From Candidatus Brocadiaceae bacterium (GTDB lineage Bacteria > Planctomycetota > Brocadiia > SM23-32), in contig PUNP01000222.1 of NCBI GenBank assembly GCA_003551785.1, positions 1 to 8,681 of the forward strand: 8,681 bases of DNA, written 5' to 3'. The position numbers and the translations under genes are program-made. Positions 1-5,712 of this stretch are shown here, piece by piece; position 1 is the stretch's first letter; each line of letters opens with the position of its first letter. Under the pieces are notes generated by a model. That model saw only the letters and a list, made by a program, of their open reading frames with translations, ran no database searches and was not told the DNA's origin.

Positions 1-11
1 AGGTTAGGTAG

Positions 12-72
12 CCCCTGGTTTTAACCAGGGGAAATAAAAGATACAAAGATAAATGCGCCCCGGAAGGGGCGC
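12..72. repeat. Tandem pair of GC-rich hairpins
   Basis: Two inverted repeats follow one another. The first has arms CCCCTGGTT (12-20) and AACCAGGGG (23-31). The second has arms GCGCCCC (55-61) and GGGGCGC (66-72) around a GGAA loop, which is a GNRA tetraloop when transcribed from the plus strand. There is no T-run after either stem, so a classical intrinsic terminator is not supported. A similar pair, a CCTGG stem followed by a GCGC stem in the same order on the plus strand, occurs at 8250-8276, which suggests a dispersed repeat family. Confidence 0.6.
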
Positions 73-306
73 GGTTGCACTTAAAGCTGCGGCATTTGCC
101 CATTATTGCCTTTTCGGCCAACCCCCTATTGGTTCATGCCACTTGTTTTTGTGGTTCAGAGGTATTATGACGAGGTCATTTCGGGACGCGGCGACAAAGT
201 CGACCCCAAGGGGCCCTGCGGAGTCGCAACGAAGAAGTGGCCCGGAAAAGATTTTTTGGGCTATTCATTTGACGGAGGGGGGGAGGTACATTTGATAGAA
301 TATATC
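73..306. other. Gene-poor region with a possible decayed coding remnant
   Basis: No convincing gene is present. One plus-strand frame, roughly 139-285, reads like protein (it contains QRYYDEVISGRGDKVDP), with many G/C third positions like the minus-strand genes. It has no ribosome binding site, a poor TTG start at 106 and a low-complexity tail after about 290. An overlapping plus frame (53-295) is equally short. I see this as possible remnant DNA of a lost gene and do not recognise the family. Confidence 0.25.
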
Positions 307-340
307 TTGATTGAAAGGTCAAATTTTAGTATCATAATAT
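307..340 (+). promoter_or_regulatory. Putative sigma70-like promoter for the PIG-L gene
   Basis: Two overlapping candidates share this AT-rich stretch. One is TTGATT (307-312), a 17-bp spacer and TATCAT (330-335). The other is TTGAAA (311-316), an 18-bp spacer and TAATAT (335-340). Either would start transcription near 341-347 and leave a leader of about 160 nt before the deacetylase start at 507. The AT-rich block stands out from the GC-richer flanks. It is assigned by motif only. Confidence 0.45.
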
Positions 341-376
341 CAGTGGCCAGCGTGTTTCACTGACTACTTACGTATT

Positions 377-463
377 ATGATGCCCGTGATGGTCTACGAG
401 TCGGCCGAAACCACCGAACCTGACGACGAAATCGACGAGGATGAAGTACGCTACGAGATGTGA
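377..463 (+). other. Short acidic ORF in the PIG-L leader (gene tail or leader peptide)
   Basis: This open frame encodes 28 residues from ATG-ATG at 377. The end is strongly acidic (EPDDEIDEDEVRYEM). The frame is open back to a stop at 335-337. About three quarters of its codons end in G or C (21 of 28), unlike the AT-leaning deacetylase gene that follows 43 nt later. No Shine-Dalgarno sequence is visible before the ATGs. The best reading is the C-terminal tail of an otherwise lost host gene; an upstream ORF in the deacetylase leader is the alternative. I do not recognise the family. Confidence 0.3.
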
Positions 464-506
464 TCCATATACAAAAGGCCGAATTGTTTTTTTACAGGAG
501 GTTATT

Positions 507-1373
507 TTGACTAAAACTATAATGGCTTTGGGTGCACACCATGATGATATAGAATTGCGGGCGGGCGGGACTTTGGCCAAGTACGCTCAAGAGGGAGCTG
601 AAGTGATATATGTAATAGTTACTAACACCCCACATTATTTCCTCCGGCGGGAAGAGATAGAGGCAGGGCATTATCTTTCAAATAATGAGGTTGTCTCATT
701 GCGTAAACAAGAATCAAAACAGGGAGCCGATATTATAGGCGTCTCTCAAGTGTGTTTTCTCGATTATAAAAGCCTCTACTGGTACAAGCCGGGGACAGTT
801 GACAGAATATATCCCGATGGTATTCGTTGTAAGTCTTCTGACCTTGCATATCTTGAAGATGAGGTTAGGGGGAAAGAGTTTATCGTAACAGCCCATAGAA
901 TCAAGAGAGTAGTTCGGGACCTTGCCGATTTCATAGCAGATCACAATGTCGATATCGTTCTTACCCACAGTGCTGACGATAGACATTGGGAGCATTACCT
1001 GACATCCAATTTTGTATTGGAAGCCGTAAGAAGGCTGATTGGTCGTGGTGAACACATCAGCTTTTATGGTTGGGAATACGGTGGAATGGGAACTTTAAAT
1101 CGCAGTTTCGCGCCGACGCATTTCGAAGATATATCGGATACGATAGATATTAAATGCGAGGCTCTACGTGTTTTTAAAAGCCAGTTTCCTGACCATAATC
1201 CCGAAGAATTTGCTTTGCGAGCCCGTGCAAGGGCTGCGGCTTATGGGGAGTTGTGTGGTATGGAATACGCAGAACCTTTTGTCGATTTCAATATAACAGG
1301 TGATGATGCGGGGATGGAAGTTACCCTGCCGCCCACTTACACCCCCCCCAAAAATATTGTTGGACTTGAATGA
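507..1373 (+). CDS. PIG-L / LmbE-family deacetylase
   Basis: This 288-aa protein belongs to the PIG-L family, zinc-dependent enzymes that remove N-acetyl groups from GlcNAc-type sugars and related amides. Residues 10-16 read AHHDDIE, the family AHPDDxE motif with His for Pro; it supplies the metal-binding His11 and Asp14 and the catalytic Asp13. A second block at 153-163 (THSADDRHWEH) matches the family TH...D.HPDH block, with Glu for Asp before the ligand His163. The start is TTG at 507, because AGGAGG (496-501) lies 5 nt upstream and the protein then opens MTKTIMALGAH, as is usual for the family; the ATG at 441 would add 22 unrelated residues. No signal peptide is visible, so it is probably cytoplasmic. 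Codons are noticeably AT-richer than in the minus-strand genes (ATA, AGA, TTT, GAT), which suggests separate ancestry. The substrate is unknown; the glycan-related neighbours fit an amino-sugar role. Confidence 0.85.
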   Translation: MTKTIMALGAHHDDIELRAGGTLAKYAQEGAEVIYVIVTNTPHYFLRREEIEAGHYLSNNEVVSLRKQESKQGADIIGVSQVCFLDYKSLYWYKPGTVDRIYPDGIRCKSSDLAYLEDEVRGKEFIVTAHRIKRVVRDLADFIADHNVDIVLTHSADDRHWEHYLTSNFVLEAVRRLIGRGEHISFYGWEYGGMGTLNRSFAPTHFEDISDTIDIKCEALRVFKSQFPDHNPEEFALRARARAAAYGELCGMEYAEPFVDFNITGDDAGMEVTLPPTYTPPKNIVGLE

Positions 1374-1394
1374 AATTAACTTGGAACCGTGAAA

Positions 1395-1440
1395 TCTGGA
1401 GCACCTATCACCTCCAGAGACATTTGACATTTGCCATTTA
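1395..1440. repeat. Hairpin plus 7-bp tandem repeat between convergent genes
   Basis: A perfect 7-bp inverted repeat, TCTGGAG (1395-1401) and CTCCAGA (1412-1418) with a 10-nt loop, sits between the convergent deacetylase and DUF4838 genes. It is followed by two copies of ACATTTG (1420-1433) and a related CCATTTA. The position suits a transcription end for both genes, but neither side has a real T-run (the minus side has only TTTC). It can also be read as another copy of the hairpin-plus-heptamer repeat type seen near 8250-8324. Confidence 0.4.
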
Positions 1441-1479
1441 TGCACCACTTAAAATGGGATGAAATGTTTGGGTTATGAC

Positions 1480-2454
1480 TTATCGGGCATCTTTCGGGAT
1501 GAGGACAGCGTCAGGGGATACAGAGAAAAAACCGGGTGCGTTGAGCAGCCGTACAGGGCCGCCGCCCGGGCGGCGCAACGACCATACCCGGCCGTCCATA
1601 CCCTCCGGAACCTCCACCGTCACCAGTGCCTGGCCGCCATGTTCGATCCCCGGCAGTTCTATTTCACCTCCCTCGGGGTCGTACAGGGTCGATGAAGCCG
1701 TTCTCCTGGGAGGATTATACATGGCCAGGGTCCTCAATCCCTGTGGTATGTAGAAATAGACGCGGTTCCAACCGTGCGGTCTGAAAGGCCTTAGCGCCAT
1801 GGGAACCCCCTCCGGTGGGCGAAGTGTGAATCCGTTGACCTGATCGAATACTTCCATGCGATAGCGGCCCTGCTCGGGGGTCGGAACATCAAATCCAAGC
1901 CATTTTCCCGCCTCTGTTCGCACGGAGAATGCCCTTTCATAGACGCGTTCGTCAGCTTCATTGAATACGGTTACCCTGACATCCTGCTCCGGTTTCCAGT
2001 CGCGCAGCCGTATTTCAAACGGCAGAGCGTCCATGTCCCCGGCAGATAGGAAGTAGAAGGTGGTCGAGTGAACCGAACTGTAGGACCGGGAGCTGATTTC
2101 TCCGGTGGGCCGTATACCATCATCCAGGGGAACCAGTTCGCCCTCGAAGGTGCGTCTTTGAAACTCCGCTGGTTCATAGTCTTCGATACCCTGTTCGACC
2201 CAGCGGTTCAGTTCGGCGGTGGTTGGCGAAGAAATATCCTCCCACTCCGGCGCTTCACGGTCGGTCGGATTCAAATAGTCCCTTACGCCGGATTCACTGG
2301 CGAAACGGAAACCGAGCAGTCGCCACATGCGATAGGTCTGAACCATGGCGGAGGGATAGATGCGCCATATCAGTTCCGCCAGTTCCCGCACTTTAGTGTC
2401 GCGCTCTTCGCCGGCTGAGTTACTGAACTCATGCCATAGGCGCAGATACTGCAC
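1480..2454 (-). pseudogene. C-terminal part of broken DUF4838-family protein
   Basis: This 324-codon open frame continues the DUF4838-type protein whose N-terminal part is encoded at 2429-3517 in another frame. Its first potential start, GTG at 2454, has no Shine-Dalgarno sequence. The frame stays open back to a TGA at 2482-2484, so the start is probably just an internal codon. Residues 1-50 are helical and rich in Trp, Arg and Leu (RELAELIWRIYPSAMVQTYR), as expected of the helical C-terminal part of such proteins. About residues 105-324 are beta-rich with many aromatics (for example HGWNRVYFYIP) and resemble one or two accessory beta-sandwich domains. The frame stops with TAA at 1480. Taken alone it lacks a signal peptide and a barrel, so independent function is unlikely. 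A sequencing frameshift could also produce the split. Confidence 0.65.
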
Positions 2455-3517
2455 GTAGCGTACGTAATCGCCGATACGTGCTCACGCCACGGCCGGGAAA
2501 TTCTTCTGCCACCGCCCTTGCTACGACATTGGCGGTGTAAAAGACCTGATCACTGATGGTTCCTTCCCCGATACTCTCACATTCGGCACATTCACAGAAC
2601 CCACCGCCGTCGGACGGGCCGACGCCTACAAAATAGGAACTCAGGCTCTCCGGATCCGCCTCCACGCGCCTGCGCATATCCCGAAGCCGGTCTTCCACAA
2701 AGAGTTCCATGATCTGGTCGTTGGAGACGCAGAATTTTACACCGGTGCGGTAATCTACACGTTCCCCATCGATCTCGGGTCGGAATTCCGGGTTGGTACG
2801 CAGTTGTTCCTCATACCGACGGCTGAACCCGTGGCCCACATGGCCGTAGGTGATAAGCTGCTCGCCGAAACGGTTGCGACGCTGCCAGTCCCGCCATCGG
2901 TCGCGCATCTCCAGTCCCGGATCCACGGGGTTGCTAGGCCCGAACCCGCCGGTGCCGAAAAAACTGCGGGTGATGAAATCCGGTTCGCGGAGCACATCCA
3001 CTTCAACCGTCACGTCGTCGAGTTCCGGAAAGAATTCCCAGTTGGTGTTCGGGTAGTACCAGCGGCATCCCAGCAGTTCGAGATAATAATAAATTCCGTG
3101 CGACAGGCCTTTATAGTGATTGGCCACGATCCAGAGATGCTCCGGGGCGTCGGAATAGACAAGGAACGTTTCGCGATCCTTCGCACCGAGCCGTTCGCCC
3201 AGGTCTGAGGGTACGGCATCATGTTCGGCGTGTGTCAAAACTATAGCGGCTCCGTCATCCTCCCAGGTATCGGACACTGCAAAATCGTGGCCGGTGATAC
3301 GTCCGAGCGCTTCGGACAAGTCATCGACGGCGGCGTCCAGCCGCTGATCGGTATGCGCCGGCACGATGATCCGGCGCCCGTAGTTCTGAGCCTGCGCGGC
3401 ACAGAGGAATGAGGCGAAGAGGATACCCATCATAAGCTGAAATACAAGCACGGTGCTTGCCCGGGGCGAACGGCGGAGTTTTCGCGACTGCTGATACAAT
3501 CCGTGTTTTTTGATCAT
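2429..3517 (-). CDS. Secreted DUF4838-family protein, N-terminal part (gene broken)
   Basis: This frame encodes 362 residues. The ATG at 3517 is chosen because GGAG lies 8 nt upstream and the protein then starts with a signal peptide: basic residues 3-19, a hydrophobic core about 21-41 and a likely cut after AQA (43). Upstream in-frame starts to 3628 would place a spurious segment before it. Residues 46-180 resemble the N-terminal domain shared by DUF4838 and alpha-glucuronidase/GH20-like proteins (HYKGLSHGIYYYLELLGCRW). Residues 180-343 begin the DUF4838 domain, including VGVGPSDGGGFCECAEC with Cys308, 310 and 313. After about residue 343 (EEFPGRG) the sequence turns Arg/Leu-rich and stops at 2429, while the continuation is in another frame. 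The barrel segment normally following this point seems absent, which suggests deletion as well as frame loss. The family is predicted to act on exported or external glycans; activity is unproven. Confidence 0.7.
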   Translation of the reverse strand: MIKKHGLYQQSRKLRRSPRASTVLVFQLMMGILFASFLCAAQAQNYGRRIIVPAHTDQRLDAAVDDLSEALGRITGHDFAVSDTWEDDGAAIVLTHAEHDAVPSDLGERLGAKDRETFLVYSDAPEHLWIVANHYKGLSHGIYYYLELLGCRWYYPNTNWEFFPELDDVTVEVDVLREPDFITRSFFGTGGFGPSNPVDPGLEMRDRWRDWQRRNRFGEQLITYGHVGHGFSRRYEEQLRTNPEFRPEIDGERVDYRTGVKFCVSNDQIMELFVEDRLRDMRRRVEADPESLSSYFVGVGPSDGGGFCECAECESIGEGTISDQVFYTANVVARAVAEEFPGRGVSTYRRLRTLRAVSAPMA

Positions 3518-3744
3518 TGAAATTACTCCATATTTATATCTAAAGAGATTGATGTATGAAAAATGGATATTTATCAATTTGCGGATGCTAAAAGCCAAAA
3601 ATCGGCAAGACTGAGCCACGGATACCACGCTTTTCCCCCAAAGTGCGTTATTGGCTGGTCTTTTTTATCCTGATTAATCGGGGCCGGAAGCGCGAAATTG
3701 AACATATTAGGACCAAAATAAAGCTTAATCGCCAAAAATAAGGG
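3518..3744. other. Intergenic region upstream of the DUF4838 gene
   Basis: No gene is seen in these 227 bp. A weak minus-strand promoter candidate is TTGGCT (plus 3593-3598), a 17-bp spacer and GATAAA (3570-3575), each box matching 4 of 6 consensus bases. It would give a leader of about 45 nt to the ATG at 3517. A palindrome GATTAATC flanked by CC and GG lies at 3669-3682. No clear terminator follows the upstream pseudopilin gene, so read-through into the DUF4838 gene is possible. Confidence 0.35.
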
Positions 3745-4707
3745 TCAGTCTTTCCAATGATCGGCGATATCGTCTCCCACATGAATATCGTAGCCTAAAT
3801 TGTATCCGTAATCGGAAAGCTTATTGTCATCCCATTCGGATTCCGGCCGGGAATAGACATTTGTGAGGTCCGTCCATCGGACACCACCGTGCCGCAGCAG
3901 GACGTTTGCTCCTGCGGCAGCGACCGCATCCCCATCGGTGTGGTTGGCACTGGCTATCTGCCACTGGCTCCCATCGGGGGAAGCTCCGGCCGGTTCCCGC
4001 ACACGGTCGATCAGCATGACATTCTCGTTATGAACACCGTACATCCCGGTGCCTGAGGAATAGGTGCCCGGAGGTCGGTTTGTCTGCTGCTGCCGCCAGT
4101 TGAACCCGAATCCGTCCCCCCGTCGCGCGCCGTGAACCGAGCCGTGGAAACCGCGGTGCCAGGTATGACCGCCGTCTTCCGGTATGACATAGCGGTCATG
4201 AGTGTCATTGACTCTGTGAGTGGAGCCGTAGCCAACCCGGATGGCGAAGTCGGTGGCGCCGCCATACCAGCCGGTCGACTCGTCATGCTGCCATGTGTCT
4301 CTGTCCCAGCTGTACACCTGACTGGTTCCTGCATTTGCAGGGGCGGAAGGGCATGTAGTGGTTGGTTTCGCGATATAATCCGGCAGATGCTGAGCGTAAC
4401 GGTCCATCCATTCGCGTCCGTTGGGGCCTCTTCCGTCATACTGATACTTCATGGACTCCAGCGGCCGGGAATATTTTATAATACCGGGATAGATTCCGTC
4501 GTGTTCGTTGGCGAACATCTCCAGCCCCAGGTACCATTGCCGCATATTGCTCGAACAGACCGAGCGTCTGGCCTGTTCGCGCGCCCGTTCCAGTGCGGGC
4601 ATCAGCATGGCTGCCAGGATGGCAATGATGGCTATGACGACGAGCAGTTCGATCAGCGTGAAATTCCTTGTCGATTCGTTTTTGTCCTTTTTCAATAACG
4701 TTCTCAT
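3745..4707 (-). CDS. Pseudopilin-like protein with prepilin N-terminus (DUF1559-like)
   Basis: This 320-aa protein has a 15-residue basic leader ([15 protein letters not shown]) and then FTLIELLVV at 16-24 with the conserved Glu at mature position 5, the start of a single hydrophobic helix ending near Leu39. This is the type IV prepilin signal, cut and methylated by a prepilin peptidase. The expected Gly before the cut is Asn. The globular part has the family landmarks Cys51 with Asn54 (CSSNMRQW), Cys119-Pro-Ser and a C-terminal block [11 protein letters not shown] near 268-278. That block replaces the usual DG with HG and lies 16 residues after His256, so the H-X9-DG motif is degenerate. The region 132-205 is rich in Trp, His and Tyr. 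The start has GAGGAGG about 9 nt upstream. It is 31 bp behind the other pseudopilin gene and presumably shares its promoter. A role at the cell surface, possibly with glycans, is inference. Confidence 0.85.
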   Translation of the reverse strand: MRTLLKKDKNESTRNFTLIELLVVIAIIAILAAMLMPALERAREQARRSVCSSNMRQWYLGLEMFANEHDGIYPGIIKYSRPLESMKYQYDGRGPNGREWMDRYAQHLPDYIAKPTTTCPSAPANAGTSQVYSWDRDTWQHDESTGWYGGATDFAIRVGYGSTHRVNDTHDRYVIPEDGGHTWHRGFHGSVHGARRGDGFGFNWRQQQTNRPPGTYSSGTGMYGVHNENVMLIDRVREPAGASPDGSQWQIASANHTDGDAVAAAGANVLLRHGGVRWTDLTNVYSRPESEWDDNKLSDYGYNLGYDIHVGDDIADHWKD

Positions 4708-4738
4708 TGTGCTGTGCCTCCTCTAAATAGATAAAAAA

Positions 4739-5512
4739 TTAGTCATTTGTTGCTGGGGCTTGCAGAAAGGCATCCTCTCTGTCGGGCCACAGATTAATGT
4801 CAGCTCCTCTTCGGTCCTGCTCGATGGGGCCGCCCGTTACGGGGCGGTAAATATCGGTGTCCAGGTCCAGGCGGGGGTTTGGCAGACCGACAATGTCGCC
4901 GTTTTGGTCGTATTCGAAGCGTCCGAACGAAACGCTGCCGTCGCCGAAGAGCATGTTGGAGCCGTCAGAGTGGTTAGGACTGTCGTAATTGTGCTCCTTA
5001 CCTTCTGTCCTGTAGGGCCGGTCACTGCTGACGATATCGGCATACAACGGCCGGGTGGCCGGCAGATTAGTTCGCGTAGGGGATACGCCGTACCAGTAAA
5101 TCTGAGACGCGTAATCTGTACGTGCCGGTGCATCGTTGTACATTTCCATTTCCTGCCCGTCCAGCATCATGCTGGGACAGACAAAAAGTTCGGCGTTATC
5201 CACATATTGAAAGACCCCCTCGCCCCATTGGGTGCCACCATGGCCGATATTGAGGATGGAGGTCTCGGCCCAGTTGTAAGCCCGATGTGTCCGAGTACCG
5301 TCATCAGGCCAATTATCGTCGTGATGCTGTCTGAACATGGCAAATCCGGTGCCGACCTGGCGTATGTTGCCGGCACAGGAAGCTTTGCGTGCTTCCGCTC
5401 TGGCACGTGCCAGAGCCGGCATAAGCATGGCCGCCAGTATGGCAATGATAGCAATCACAACCAGAAGTTCGATTAAAGTGAACCGTAACATCTTACGTAA
5501 TAATATAAACAT
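4739..5512 (-). CDS. Pseudopilin-like protein with H-X9-DG motif (DUF1559-like)
   Basis: This 257-aa protein carries a 10-residue leader ([10 protein letters not shown]), FTLIELLVV at 11-19 and one long hydrophobic helix to about residue 34, the type IV prepilin signal. Arg rather than Gly precedes the predicted cut. Family landmarks are Cys46 with Asn49, Cys112-Pro-Ser, and a textbook H-X9-DG motif (His181 to Asp191-Gly192, ending [11 protein letters not shown]) as in DUF1559/prepilin-like proteins of PVC bacteria. After cleavage it should be held in the inner membrane with its globular part in the periplasm, or be assembled on a pseudopilus. No secretion machinery genes are present here. 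GGAGGG lies 6 nt before the ATG. The gene is first in a two-gene unit with its own promoter (5681-5709) and a leader of roughly 160 nt. Its function is unknown; the glycan-related flanking genes are the only clue. Confidence 0.87.
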   Translation of the reverse strand: MFILLRKMLRFTLIELLVVIAIIAILAAMLMPALARARAEARKASCAGNIRQVGTGFAMFRQHHDDNWPDDGTRTHRAYNWAETSILNIGHGGTQWGEGVFQYVDNAELFVCPSMMLDGQEMEMYNDAPARTDYASQIYWYGVSPTRTNLPATRPLYADIVSSDRPYRTEGKEHNYDSPNHSDGSNMLFGDGSVSFGRFEYDQNGDIVGLPNPRLDLDTDIYRPVTGGPIEQDRRGADINLWPDREDAFLQAPATND

Positions 5513-5545
5513 GATACGCCCTCCATAAAAAAGTTATGAACGAAG

Positions 5546-5634
5546 AGTTAAACTAAATCCATTTAACTTCAGCTTCACACGAATTCGACCATTATTGCTT
5601 ACTACCTGGTTAGGTGAAGCGATTGAACCACCAG
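5546..5634 (-). promoter_or_regulatory. Structured 5' leader of the pseudopilin pair
   Basis: Between the promoter and the ATG at 5512 lie about 160 transcribed bases without a gene. Two inverted repeats are visible. One is CTGGT (5606-5610) with ACCAG (5630-5634), extended inward by GGT and ACC. The other is AGTTAAA (5546-5552) with TTTAACT (5562-5568). They could form hairpins in the mRNA. No known riboswitch pattern was recognised. Confidence 0.3.
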
Positions 5635-5673
5635 CACTTATGGTTTAGTATTGCATGTAAACAACACAATTAC

Positions 5674-5709
5674 TTGTATTATCATATACAATATCCAATT
5701 TGCTGTCAA
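5674..5709 (-). promoter_or_regulatory. Near-consensus promoter with overlapping palindrome
   Basis: On the minus strand a perfect -35 box TTGACA (plus 5704-5709) is followed by a 17-bp spacer and TATGAT (5681-5686), five of six consensus bases. It sits directly after the stop codon of the 783-aa gene (5713) and drives the pseudopilin pair; transcription should begin near 5674. An inverted repeat TTGTAT (5674-5679) and ATACAA (5686-5691), spaced by 6 bp, overlaps the -10 box and is an obvious operator candidate for a dimeric repressor, though the regulator is unknown. Confidence 0.65.
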
Positions 5710-5712
5710 ATC

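Noticed and set aside
53..363. Two overlapping plus-strand open frames of 80 and 85 aa
   Set aside because: Neither has a ribosome binding site, both overlap each other and the promoter region; kept only as a possible remnant.
714..1055. Minus-strand 113-aa open frame
   Set aside because: Antisense to the PIG-L gene, whose catalytic motifs establish the real frame.
3395..3410. Lipoprotein signal at the Cys in the DUF4838 signal peptide
   Set aside because: The residue before the Cys is Leu, not Gly, Ala or Ser, so the lipobox is not met; an ordinary signal peptidase site AQA fits better.
4132..4698. Plus-strand 188-aa open frame
   Set aside because: Antisense shadow of the larger pseudopilin gene.
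4760..5476. Plus-strand 238-aa open frame
   Set aside because: It lies exactly opposite the smaller pseudopilin gene and encodes no recognisable domain; it is an antisense shadow of GC-biased codons.
5613..5627. LacI-type operator with central CG in the pseudopilin leader
   Set aside because: Only about two thirds of positions are symmetric, and it lies well downstream of the predicted start; a hairpin arm explains it as well.
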